The translations under genes and the position numbers were made by a program. The notes under the pieces were generated by a model. It did no database searches and was not told where the DNA came from. It saw nothing but the letters and a program-made list of their open reading frames with translations. Positions 1 through 10,468 of a stretch of DNA of 64,000 nt are shown in pieces. How positions within the stretch are numbered: the first letter of the stretch is position 1; each line of letters starts with the position of its first letter. Source of the stretch: Viscum album (Eukaryota; Streptophyta; Magnoliopsida; Santalales; Viscaceae); assembly GCA_963277665.1 (NCBI GenBank), contig OY728147.1, positions 1,262,935,424 to 1,262,999,423 of the forward strand, in the 5' to 3' direction.

Positions 1-2149
1 CTAGCTAAAATAATTTACATATATAAATTAATTTTATTTTGCAAAACAAATTAAAGGTTAAAGTCATTTTGGATTTTTGAAATTTAAAGGTGATTAATGA
101 TATTTGGATAAATATTTCATTACGTTTATGTATATTCAACCCTTTGGTATAACATGTGTTTAATATGAAATATTGGTTGGGAAGAACACTATTAAACTTT
201 TTAATATTGAGGTTTTTTGGGATGTATGATTATTTATGGGTAGAATATTATAATATTAACCTTTAATGGAAATTTTAAGTAAAAAATATTATTTTTTTCA
301 TCTGAAGATATACTTATTTCTTTACCTTCTAATATTCATGTCTATTTTTAAAAAAAAATTAAATATATGAAGAATAACTTATTATTATTTTATGGATCTT
401 GTGATCCATTATATGTTAATTTTTTTTCTTGAGTAATTAAAATTTCCAAATTTGACATTGAATCCTTAGAGTAATAGATGATGTTTAAATTGATCAGATC
501 CCATCCAAAGGATGAAATTCTGATTATGAAATATAAAGATATAAGCTAAATATATATTCCTTACACTCATTGTATATATTGAAAAATAACTCATTAAATA
601 AAGGAAAAAGATATTTAAAATACAATTTTATACAATTATAGTCATTTCCAATGACATTTTCACCAATCAAATATTTATAATTTTATTGTTATTTACTATC
701 TCATAATTATTCACCCTGTCATGATTAATGTTCTATGTCACTCTATATCATCATTTGGATATTTTGATTTTGGTCCAGCTTAATATATGTACTTCCCCTA
801 ATTTTTTCCTAGTTGGAAACCTGGGCAAGTGTTATTCTCGATGACCTTTTTACTTCCCTTTCTATTATATAATGAGGAATTTTTTTAACCATTTATATGA
901 TGCAAGATTTCATAAATAGTATTTTCAAATGTAATAATTCTTATTACTAATTGCATGTTCAAATAATTGGGGTTATGTTTCTTGATTTAGGGATAAGGTA
1001 ACACCGATATATTTTAAAATATGAAAATTATATTAAATATTGTGTATGATACATAGCACCAAGTTCAAATAACCCATGATATATTTTAACTTTATAACCT
1101 AGTCATTAAACTACTGGGTATAAATAGTATTACATTATTTATGAAATATATATAAATTTCACACTAAATATAAATTTATTGAAACATTATTAATAAATAA
1201 TCAGTAATATTTTAATAATAATATTTTAATATACATATATTATTATTCCTTAAAAAAATTTCATTATTGCTTTATCTTATAAAATATTAAAAATAATTTA
1301 TGTAAATTTTAGAAATATTATTTTATAATTTCAATTTTTTTTAAATCATCGTATAATAATCAAATTAAGGTGATTTTTTATTATTTATCTAAAATGTTTT
1401 ATTTTCTAGTGAATGGTCAGAATTGACATTTTTTAAATATTTTCATTTCTTTAGATTAATCATGCAATTAAAAAGTTACTTGTTATTTTTTATTTTTTTA
1501 CAAAATTTACGTATAATTTTTTATTTAAATATAATAAATTTTATTTTAATACTAAATTTTCATGATTTTGGTATTGGTTTATTTTTATGGGTAAAATGTT
1601 ATTTTCTATAAAAAAATATAAATTAATAATGTTTATGAATTTTTATTAAAAAATAACCCATATGATTGAAATATAAAAATAAAACTTAAAATAAATACAT
1701 AAATTTATTTGAATTTAAATATATATAATGATGATTTATAGTCACAGAGTTTGTATAATATCGTCAAATACTTAAAAAACTATTTCTTAAGGACCCATTT
1801 TTGACACGTTTTGCGGGTTGAAATTTATGTTGAATTTAGAAAATTATGTCATATATAAAATGGAATAAATATTTGGAATCATAATAATTTATGTTATGTA
1901 ATATTTTCTACTTATCTTTTTTAATATTTAATATTAAAATAAGTGAAAAACCTATTTATCTGGTGACAAACAAAAATTATTAAAGTCAGTTACCTTAGAT
2001 GTAAATGGGATAACATTTTTTTAATTTAGAGTTTTCTCTAAAAAAAACCTACACTAAATTAGTTATCAATTTTTGTGACACTTTTCAGGAGACTGACATC
2101 CCATTATTGATTATTTTTAGGTATTTAAAAAAATTACACTCCCTCTCAA

Positions 2150-2156
2150 TATAAAA
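2150..2156 (+). promoter_or_regulatory. TATA-like core in AT-rich LTR-like DNA
   Basis: TATAAAA follows CCCTCTCAA and precedes GG. The same local pattern (C-rich stretch, TATAAAA, GG) recurs at four other sites in the window, which argues for a shared LTR promoter rather than chance. Activity is not shown. Confidence 0.4.
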
Positions 2157-2223
2157 GGATACATTATATTCTCTCCTTACAATACTATAAAATCCATATT
2201 GTTTGGAAAATTTCTATCTTAAT

Positions 2224-2228
2224 AACAT
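2224..2228. repeat. Target-site duplication AACAT, left copy
   Basis: AACAT directly precedes the TE1 terminus TGTCACGACC. The same five bases follow the other terminus at 11583-11587. A 5-bp duplication is normal for Ty3/gypsy integrases. Confidence 0.85.
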
Positions 2229-3143
2229 TGTCACGACCTGTCCTCGGGGCCCGTGTCGTGACTACCCCAAGCCCGCCTTCCATAGGCCAGGGGCTGGCGA
2301 CTAGCACCAAAGGCGTAAAATCCCGATAACTGGGAAGGCATTGCCTTTATAAAAGAAAACAATCACCACAGAGTACAAGCGGAAGTAAAACACTAAGTAC
2401 GAAAAGAAGTGCTGAAAAGTAAATGGGCCAGAATACAAACCCAAAAGAAAGTACAACAGAAAAAGACAACAGCTGGAGGGACGGAAGCGGCTCCTGGGTC
2501 GTCCTCCTCGGATCCTACCTGAAGGGTAGGTACAGATGGGTCATCTCCTGGATCGTCCACCACGGATCCTACCTGAAGGGTAGGTACAGATAGCTCCTCT
2601 ACTCCTCGGGTCCCGTCGTCTACTCCGGGTACGTCCGCCCAGTGGTCCTCCTCCGGGTACCGACCTGCTCCGCAAGCCTCAACTGCGATCTGCGCTATCC
2701 GTCGTCTGCAACCAACACAACGAAGTGCGGGCATAGCCCGTGCAGGGGTGAGTATAAGCTACTCAGTAGGGACCCCGAGACCCTTAAGGTCTCACTAAAT
2801 CCAACATGGATATCCACAAAGTAAAGACAGCAATCACGAAGTAACATCAGACTCTACTTAGGTATATGCCCATACATATACCTAAGTCATCAAGTAACCC
2901 ATCCAATCACAAGGATACACAAAAATCATGAAATCAACGGATAACCATCACCCAGGTATATGCCCATACATATACCTAAGTTATCAAGCGACCCATCTCA
3001 ATCATGAGGAAACGCAAAGATTCATTGACTCAGCTCAAACCAGGATTTTCATTATCGAAATTGTAACTACTGAGGAGCTCCGTCTCTAGAGTGTACAGTG
3101 GTCCTGTCACGACTCCGAGGTACTTCTCACTAACCTAAGACTG

Positions 3144-3355
3144 CTGAGGTACTCCTCCTGTCGAGTACTGCGGGTTTGCGGCCAACTACCGGGCGCTCTG
3201 TCCGCTGAGGGTCTGTCGCCAAATACCGGGCGCTCACTCAAATAGCCTACTGAGGTACTCCTCTTGTCGAGTACCGCGGGTTTGCTTCCAACTACCAGGC
3301 GCTCTGTCCGCCGTGGGTCTGCCGCCAAATACCGGGCGCTCCGTCCACTGGGCTA
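3144..3355. repeat. 106-bp tandem duplication inside TE1 LTR
   Basis: CTGAGGTACTCCTC followed by TTGTCGAGTACCGCGGG starts at 3144 (with small changes) and again at 3250. Each copy continues through TACCGGGCGCTC motifs. The same pair is present in the other LTR near 8721-8932, so the duplication predates this insertion. Confidence 0.7.
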
Positions 3356-3543
3356 GTTGACTCACTCCAAGTCGAGTCGGTCAAGCAGTCGTCAGGTCTC
3401 AGTCGGCTACACGGTCTCCGTACTCTGCACGCTCGTCTCCGGGAGGGTCCGCTCCACGAGCTACTGGTCGATACTCCAAGTATCACAAAGTCCCACAAAG
3501 AAGTGTCTCAAAGGACCGCCTCATCATAGGGGTCTCAACGCAA

Positions 3544-3895
3544 CAGACGGCGCGTCAATCGGACGCCCGGTCTGTGAGTTATTAGCCTTTTCGTCCCAGG
3601 GGCCCGGTTGGTTTCGTGTACAATCCAATCCGGCCATACTCCGACTGCATCCAAAACTCGGGCGGAGTATGTCAAAAGTTCCATCTCATCAAGAGGAAGT
3701 CAACGAAACAGACGGTGCGTCAATCGGACGCCCGGTCTGTGAGTTATTGGTTTTTTCGTTCCAGGGGCCCGGTTGGTTTCGTGTACGAACCGACCCGACC
3801 TTACTCCGTCGGCATCCAAACCTCGAGCAGAGTAAGCCAAAAGTTCCGTCTCACTGAGAGGAATTCAACAAAGCTGACGGTACGTCATTTGGACG
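3544..3895. repeat. About 165-bp tandem repeat inside TE1 LTR
   Basis: The segment containing CAGACGG, CGTCAATCGGACG and GGGGCCCGGTTGGTTTCGTG starts at 3544 and 3709. A partial third copy starts near 3871. The same arrangement lies in the other LTR near 9121-9475. Long open frames here arise from the repeat and are not genes. Confidence 0.7.
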
Positions 3896-4052
3896 TCCGG
3901 AGCTCAAGATATGTGAATTTGACCGAAATGGTCCGAAAACGGGGGGGGTCCGGGTCCGGGCCGACCCCCCCTGGGTCGGCCCGAACCGGGTCCGACCCGG
4001 TTGGCCCGGCCCCGCCCGGCCAGGGCCGGTCCGGCTCGGCTCGGCCGAGCAG

Positions 4053-4365
4053 CCTGACAACCCCGCGGCACCCGCGGGGTGTCGCGCTGGACACCCGCGG
4101 GGTGCCGCCTGACAGCCCCGCGGCACCCGCGGGGTGTCGCGCTGGACACCCGCGGGGTGCCGCCTGACAGCCCCGCGGCACCCGCGGGGTGTCACGCTGG
4201 ACACCCGCGGGGTGCCACCTGACAGCCCCGCGGCACCCGCGGGGTGTCGCGCTGGACACCCGCGGGGTGCCGCCTGACAGCCCCGCGGCACCCGCGGGGT
4301 GTCGCGCTGGACACCCGCGGGGTGCCGCCTGACAACCCCGTGGCACCCGCGGGGTGCCGCCGCCT
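4053..4365. repeat. GC-rich 55-bp minisatellite in TE1 3' LTR
   Basis: Units beginning CCTGACA start at 4053, 4108, 4163, 4218, 4273 and 4328, exactly 55 bp apart; the last is cut short. Each unit holds CCCGCGG and CCCGCGGGG blocks and two near-inverted halves around GCGCTG, so it could fold strongly. The matching array in the other LTR has units at 9649, 9704, 9759, 9814 and 9869. Overlapping open frames on both strands are produced by the repeat. Confidence 0.9.
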
Positions 4366-4777
4366 CCAGCCGCCGGCGCCGCCGCGCCGGCGGCCCGCGC
4401 CGCCGCCGGCTTCCGCGGGCCACCGGAGACGCTCCGGTGGTCCGATTTGCTTCCCGTCTGCGCCTACGGTCATCCCGGGACCCGACCTTCACTACGGAGG
4501 CCTCGAAATTAACTTGCGGCCTCGTTTTTTGTCGCCCGTCAATCTGCGCTCAAGACCAAAATAAAATTAATTTAATCTGCGGCCTCTTTGGCGCGGCGCG
4601 ACGACGTCGCGTGCTTGAACGACTTCTCGGCGTGGCGCGAAGGCGTCTCGATCTTGTTTGATTTCGTTCCACAGCGCGGCGCGACGGCGCCGCTCAATAG
4701 TTGCCGTACGATTCCCGCGTGGTGCGACGGCACCACGCCATCTCGCTCCATCCGCAAGAAACAACAAGAATAAAGGA

Positions 4778-4795
4778 GGGGGGGGGGGGGGGGGG
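4778..4795. repeat. 18-base G tract in TE1 3' LTR
   Basis: An uninterrupted run of 18 G. The matching place in the other LTR (10342-10351) has 10 G, followed by a run of 14 C at 10376-10389. Tract length may be unreliable in assembly. Confidence 0.8.
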
Positions 4796-5038
4796 TTCGG
4801 CCGTGTTTGTGCGGCCCGAACCCCCTCGCATTAGATTGATAACAATCGGCCTTTCTAGAACGATAATCCATCACAATATTTTTAAAAATAAATAAAAAGA
4901 TTCGGAAACAAGGGGCTCTAAAAATGATTCCGGGCACACCGGGCCTCGGAATCAGGTGCCGTCAGAAACTGCGTTCTTGTAAAATTCCAAAGAAAATTAC
5001 AAAAAAAAATTGCTCGAAATTTACGGGTCTTCACATTA

Positions 5039-5048
5039 CTCCCGCCAC
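5039..5048 (-). other. Polypurine tract of TE1
   Basis: On the minus strand GTGGCGGGAG is followed by TAA and then the LTR start TGTGAAGACC. A purine tract directly before the 3' LTR primes plus-strand DNA synthesis in LTR elements. It fixes the element on the minus strand, in agreement with the PBS. Confidence 0.7.
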
Positions 5049-5074
5049 GGGGCTTTACGTCCTCGTAAAGCTTC

Positions 5075-5545
5075 ACCACAGACTTAGGGAAACAAAGCGG
5101 TACTGAGCACGCATCTGAGCCTTCCGCTCCCATGTGCTCACCTGGAGGTTCCCGCGCTGCCAAAGAAAGTGCACAAGAGGAATCGACCATCCTCCTAGGA
5201 TCCGCTCCTGTCGATCGTCGATCCCCACAGGAACCTCCGTATAAGACACTCATTGCCACCGTCTAGCTCCTCATGGTCGATGATATGCGAAGGGGGGTCG
5301 AGCACGTATCTCCTCAGTTGGGATACGTGGAAAACGTCGTGCACCTAGTGCAACTGAAGTGGATGGGCCAAGCGGTAAACCACCTCGCCTACCCAGCTGA
5401 GGACCTAGATAGGTCCGTTGAACCTCGGAGATAACTTGCCTCCCAGGCCACATCTCCGTAAACCTCGTCGAGGTGAGACCCATAAGAAGACGTGGTCGTC
5501 ATCCTCGAACTCCAGAGGTCTCCATTTCTAATTAGAACTGAAACT
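5075..5545 (-). pseudogene. TE1 pol remnant: integrase C-terminal (GPY/F) region and chromodomain
   Basis: The minus-strand translation gives in order RPLEFE and HVFLWVSP (about 5530-5470), GKLSPRF (5440-5420), GEVVYRLAHPLQLH, VHDVFHVSQLRRYV (5344-5303), then a frameshift near 5225. Next come IPLVHFLWQRGN and STWERKAQMRAQY (about 5165-5100). These are hallmarks of the Ty3/gypsy integrase GPY/F module and a C-terminal chromodomain, which in chromoviruses directs integration to chromatin. Two in-frame TAG stops (near 5406 and 5346) and at least one frameshift make it non-functional as written. It ends just before the PPT, the normal position for the end of pol. Confidence 0.88.
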
Positions 5546-5559
5546 CAAAACTCCTGCTG

Positions 5560-6650
5560 CCACGAAGGTAAGGTGGGTCGACCCAAGAATGATCGGCTAC
5601 ACCCTCCTGTGCATGAGTTTATCTTGAGCTGCCCAGGGTTTCCTTTTCGCTGACCAAGGAAAACCTATCCCAACGTTGTAGATAAACCACAACCTTTTTG
5701 CCTAAAACAGTCAACCTGGGTATGATCTGTGAATTCGATCCATAACCAGACCAACGTCGCAAGGCCTCGACGCTGCCACCAAGAGATTGCAACCGAAACT
5801 CTCGCCTCGTGGTCAGATCACACTGTCGGCGTAAGTGTGATTATCGAGTCTCCTCCCAAAAGTATCTCCAGACGTGAGGGTCAAGTCAACGGCTTACCCG
5901 GAACCTCTAGGTCTGGGACAAGATTTGTGGAAGCGAGGAATGATTCATATCGACGTCTGTTACTACAGCATCTAGTAGTGGACATAGACTGTCCCTTGAA
6001 TCATTTCTAGAGCCATTGGGTCACACTCCTTGACCGCATGCAGCTACTCTCCTTCCCAGCCCTCCTGCTCCCTGAGCCTGGCGGGGATTTCAAAGGCGGG
6101 TGGTTGTAACATGTTGAGATGTACACCACCACCTGCTGCTCTCAAGGCCCCACTTCCACGTCTGCTACTCCGCAGATTCATCTGTCCTTTAAGCTTTCTC
6201 TTCTTGAAACATTTAACACGCCCGAGTCTCTAAGACTGGCACTGGTTTCCTGTTTCTTACTGCACTGTGCAGTCTTCATCCGCTCCTGGATGAACTGCAC
6301 CTCCTTTGCATATGATCTGGAAGAGCTGCTAAAATTTCTCCTTTGCCGAAAAGAGAAACCTGGTCTCATCCCCTCTCTAGATGAACCATGCCCATTGCCT
6401 AATACAGTCAATCCTGGCATGAAGGATGCATTCATGCCATGGATGAAGTCGTAAGGCCTCGAAGTAACTACTAAGAGATCCAACTATCACTCTCGCCTCC
6501 AAGGGTCGAGTCACACTGTCGGCATCAGTGTGAGGTCACTGGGTCTGCTCCAGTTGAAATCTCGAAAGTGAGGGTCAAGTCAACAGTTTAACCGGGACGA
6601 CTCAGTAACATCACAAAAGAGGACAGGAAGGCAAACATCACAAGAGATAA
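5560..6650 (-). other. Rearranged TE1 interior, with a split integrase fragment and a repeated segment
   Basis: No continuous gene is visible. At 6303-6265 the minus strand encodes VQFIQERMKTAQ, the integrase C-terminal motif that normally sits just before RPLEFE. Here it is separated from RPLEFE (near 5530) by about 700 bp. A segment at about 5757-5905 (AAGGCCTCGA, ACTCTCGCCTC, CACACTGTCGGC, GAGGGTCAAGTCAAC) recurs, diverged, at about 6450-6600. The pattern suggests insertion or duplication that split the end of pol. The origin of the inserted DNA is not recognised. Confidence 0.6.
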
Positions 6651-6783
6651 GTGTCTTCTTTATTATTGCAGCTCATAATACAAAGACACGAATACAACAT
6701 CAAACATGGAACTAGAAGTACAAGAGACGCATCCACTAGTTCCGCTCCTATCCACCTGCTCCAAGAGTTCTACTGTTGCTCAA

Positions 6784-7527
6784 TCATTTGTCGCTGCCTC
6801 TATCTCGGTGGCTCCCCCAAAGCCTGCGGATCGGGAGTCGGACAGTCACGTGCCAGATGACCCTTTCTGCGGCATGAGTCAACATGCTCCTTGCACGGCT
6901 AGCTCTGTTCCCACACCGGGTGCCCTGCACCACCGGTCCTAAAACCCGAGATTGCCCAACTGTTGGTCTGGTCTTTCTGGGCCTCTGCATTATCTGTCTA
7001 CTGCCCACAGATGACTCAGCTTCTGATCGAGAAGCACGCGACAAAGGCAGCAGCTCCCGAACAGGCTCGGGGTGTAGAGCTACTGGCACATACTCCAACC
7101 TGAAGGAGGTCTCGAAGTCTTCCCAAGAGAAGGCCATCCCACGGAAAAACTGGAACAAGTGGCTCCACCACCTGCCTGCTGCTGCCTGAAGAAGGCTAGC
7201 CGCAAAGATCGCCATAAAGTTCGATGGCGTCCCCACTAGCCTGAAGACTCCCACCACAGCCTCCAGCCAATCCTCAGCCGCCTGCGGGTCCGTCTCTCCC
7301 CTGAACCTGGGTGGCCTCTGGCGCTGGAACTCATGCAGCGCACTCAAGCGTCGTGCATCGCCTACTGCTGGGGCTGGTGGCATCGGTGGCCCAACGTATG
7401 GTAGTACCGCTGGTGCCTCTGCAGGTGCCTCGACTGCAAGAGGGCCCTGAACCGAAGCCTCGTCGGTCGGCAGGCTGTCAGTACGCACATCCCTCTGGGC
7501 TAAAGCTGGTCGTCCGAGAAAAGGCAT
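6784..7527 (-). pseudogene. gag: TE1 gag remnant (Retrotrans_gag domain)
   Basis: A 247-residue minus-strand frame opens at 7527. It has a proline/alanine-rich start (to about residue 62), then FQRQRPPRFRG (about 68-78), DWLEAVVGVFRLV, AAGRWW and FSWEDFETSFRLEYVP, the typical core of plant Ty3/gypsy gag that packs element RNA. After about residue 160 the frame leaves the family pattern. The zinc-knuckle tail GHLARDCP appears in another minus-strand frame at about 6862-6839, so a frameshift lies between. It is shorter than usual gag and joins no protease or RT. It lies 260 bp downstream of the PBS, the expected place. Confidence 0.85.
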
Positions 7528-7790
7528 CCTGAAAGAAACATCGTAACACGGTCAAACGATTAAACCTGGTGAGCTGACCTGGTTTGAGCTGACATTTTTA
7601 AACTTTGGAAACACACACGCAATCAGTGTTTTCGTGCACAAAGTCGGAATTCAGTTGTCAGGGTCTTGGTGTATGGATACGTCGGCCGCCCGCACCAACA
7701 CTGGACTCCCTGAACTGAAAACCATACTCGGTACCCTTAACACTATTGCTTCACAGAAAGAAAGATCAGAATCGGCGGTAGAACCGACCA

Positions 7791-7802
7791 CCTTTGATAC
7801 CA
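7791..7802 (-). other. Primer-binding site of TE1 (initiator tRNA-Met type)
   Basis: On the minus strand TGGTATCAAAGG lies three bases after the 5' LTR end. It matches the complement of the 3' end of plant initiator tRNA-Met (TGGTATCAGAGC) with small changes. It primes minus-strand DNA synthesis and sets the 5' end of the element at the right. Confidence 0.85.
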
Positions 7803-9517
7803 ATTTGTCACGACCCGTCCTCGGGGCCCGTGCCGTGACTACCCCAAGCCCGCCTTCCATAGGCCAGGGGCTGGCGACTAGAACCAAAGGCGTAAAATCC
7901 CGATAACTGGGAAGGCATTGCCTTTATAAAAGAAAACAAGCACCACATAGTACAAGCGGAAGTAAAACACTAAGTACGAAAAGAAGTGTTGAAAAGTAAA
8001 TGGGCCAGAATACAAACCCAAAAGAAAGTACAACAGAAAAAGACAACAGCTGGAGGGACGGAAGCGGCTCCTGGGTCGTCCTCCTCGGATCCTACCTGAA
8101 GGGTAGGTACAGATGGATCAGCTCCGGGATCGTCCACCACGGATCATACCTGAAGGGTAGGTACAGATAGCTCCTCTACTCCTCGGGTCCCGTCGTCTAC
8201 TCCGGGTACGTCCGCCCAGTGGTCCTCCTCCGGGTACCGACCTGCTCCGCAAGCCTCAACTGCGATCTGCGCTATCCGTCGTCTGCAACCAACACAACGA
8301 AGTGCGGGCATAGCCCGTGCAGGGGTGAGTATAAGCTACTCAGTAGGGACCCCGAGACCCTTAAGGTCTCACTAAATCCAACATGGATATCCACAAAGTA
8401 AAGACAGCAATCACGAAGTAACATCAGACTCTACTTAGGTATATGCCCATACATATACCTAAGTCATCAAGTAACCCATCCAATCACAAGGATACACAAA
8501 AATCCTGAAATCAACGGATAACCATCACCCAGGTATATGCCCATACATATACCTAAGTTATCAAGCGACCCATCTCAATCATGAGGAAACGCAAAGATTC
8601 ATTGACTCAGCTCAAACCAGGATTTTCATTATCGAAACCGTAACTACTGAGGAGCTCCGTCTCTAGAGTGTACAATGGTCCTGTCACGACTCCGAGGTAC
8701 TGCTCACTAACCTAAGACTGCTGAGGTACTCCTCCTGTCGAGTACTGCGGGTTTGCGGCCAACTACCGGGCGCTCCGTCCGCTGAGGGTCTGTCGCCAAA
8801 TACCGGGCGCTCACCCAAATAGCCTACTGAGGTACTCCTCCTGTCGAGTACCGCGGGTTTGCTGCCAACTACCAGGCGCTCCGTCCGCCGTGGGTCTGCC
8901 GCCAAATACCGGGCGCTCCGTCCACTGGGCTAGTCGACTCACTCCAAGTCGAGTCGGTCAAGCAGTCGTCAGGTCTTAGTCGGCTACACGGTCTCCGTAC
9001 TCTGCACGCTCGTCTCCGGGAGGGTCCGCTCCATGAGCTACTGGTCGATACTCCAAGTATCACAAAGTCCCACAACGAAGTGTCTCAAAGGACCGCCTCA
9101 TCATAGGGGTCTCAACGCAACAGACGGCGCGTCAATCGGACGTCCGGTCTGTGAGTTATTAGCCTTTTCGTCCGAGGGGCCCGGTTGGTTTCGTGTACAA
9201 TCCAATCCGGCCATACTCCGACTGCATCCAAAACTCGGGCGGAGTATGTCAAAAGTTCCGTCTCATCAAGAGGAAGTCAACGAAACAGACGGCGCGTCAA
9301 TCGGACGCCCGGTCTGTGAGTTATTGGCTTTTTCGTTCCAGGGGCCCGGTTGGTTTCGTGTACGAACCGACCCAACCATACTCCGTTGGCATCCAAACCT
9401 CGAGCAGAGTAAGCCAAAAGTTCCGTCTCACTGAGAGGAATTCAACAAAGCTGACGGTACGTCATTCGGACGTCCGGAGCTCAAGATATGTGAATTTGAC
9501 CGAAATGGTCCGAAAAC

Positions 9518-9535
9518 GGGGGGGGGGGGGGGGGG
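9518..9535. repeat. 18-base G tract in TE1 5' LTR
   Basis: A run of 18 G. The matching site in the other LTR (about 3941-3948) has a run of about 8. This is a second tract in the LTR whose length differs between the two copies. Confidence 0.8.
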
Positions 9536-9648
9536 TCCGGTTCCGGGCGGACCCGGCCCGGCACCCCTGGGTCTGCCCGAACCGGGTCCGACCCGGTTGG
9601 CCCGGCCCCGCCCGGCCAGGGCCGGTCCGGCTCGGCTCGGCCGAGCGG

Positions 9649-9924
9649 CCTGACAACCCCGCGGCACCCGCGGGGTGTCGCGCTGGACACCCGCGGGGTG
9701 CCGCCTGACAGCCCCGCGGCTCCCGCGGGGTGTCGCGCTGGACACCCGCGGGGTGCCGCCTGACAACCCCGCGGCACCCGCGGGGTGTCGCGCTGGACAC
9801 CCGCGAGGTGCCGCCTGACAACCCCGCGGCACCCGCGGGGTGTCGCACTGGACACCCGCGGGGTGCCGCCTGACAACCCCGCGACACCCACGGGGTGTCG
9901 CGCTGGACACCCGCGGGGTGCCGC
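9649..9924. repeat. GC-rich 55-bp minisatellite in TE1 5' LTR
   Basis: Five units starting CCTGACA at 55-bp steps, with a few substitutions (for example GCGAGGTG in the third unit). The array is homologous to 4053-4365 but one partial unit shorter. Confidence 0.9.
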
Positions 9925-10468
9925 CGCCTCCGGCCGCCGGCGCCGCCGCACCGGCGACCCGCGCCGCCGTCGGCTTTCGCGGGCCACCGGAGACGCTCCG
10001 GTGGTCCGATTTTCTTCCCGTCTGCGCCTACGGTCATCCCGGGACCCGACCTTCACTGCGGAGGCCTCAAAATTAACTTGCGGCCTCGTTTGTCGTCGCC
10101 CGTCAATCTGCGCTCAAGAACAAAATAAAATTAATTTAATCTGCGGCCTCTTTGGCGCGGCGCGACGACGTCGCGTGCTTGAACGACTTCTCGGCGTGGC
10201 GCGAAGGCGTCTCGATCTTGTTTGATTTCGTTCCACAGCGCGGCGCGACGGCGCCGCTCAATAGTTGCCGTACGATTCCCGCGTGGTGCGATGGTACCAC
10301 GCCATCTCGCTCCATCCGCAAGAAACAACAAGAATAAAGGAGGGGGGGGGGTTCGGCCGTGTTTGTGGGGCCTGACCCCCCCCCCCCCCGCATTAGATTG
10401 ATAACAATCGGCCTTTCTAGAACGATAATCCATCACAATCTTTTTAAAAATAAATAAAAAGTTTCGGA

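Larger units (their letters stand above)
1..2228 (+). repeat. AT-rich LTR-like DNA, part left of TE1
   Basis: This stretch is very AT-rich and has no credible coding region; the one short open frame near 1423-1611 is low-complexity. Near its right end is a pyrimidine-rich stretch followed by TATAAAAGG, an arrangement also seen at 17071, 24332, 29376 and, on the minus strand, 27477. I infer an old LTR whose upstream part lies here and whose downstream part continues at 11583, after TE1. The start of the LTR is not visible and may lie outside the window. Confidence 0.4.
2229..5035 (-). repeat. TE1 3' LTR (shortened copy)
   Basis: On the minus strand it starts TGTGAAGACCCG at 5035, directly after a purine tract, and ends GGTCGTGACA at 2229, so the ends are TG and CA. 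It matches 7806-11465 closely, but about 930 bp present in the other copy (10469-11400) are absent between 4913 and 4920. It keeps about 53 bp at its start (4983-5035) that the other copy has lost. Internal features include a 106-bp duplication, a 165-bp tandem repeat, a 55-bp GC-rich array and an 18-base G tract. Confidence 0.85.

Noticed and set aside
1423..1611. Hydrophobic 62-residue frame as a small membrane protein
   Set aside because: Phe/Ile/Leu/Asn-rich frames are expected by chance in DNA this AT-rich. There is no context or motif, and many similar ones occur across the window.
3851..4661. Several long overlapping open frames on both strands (R/G/P-rich proteins)
   Set aside because: They come from the 55-bp GC-rich array, which is free of stops in most frames. 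The same frames recur in the other LTR at 9428-10225, and no domain is visible.
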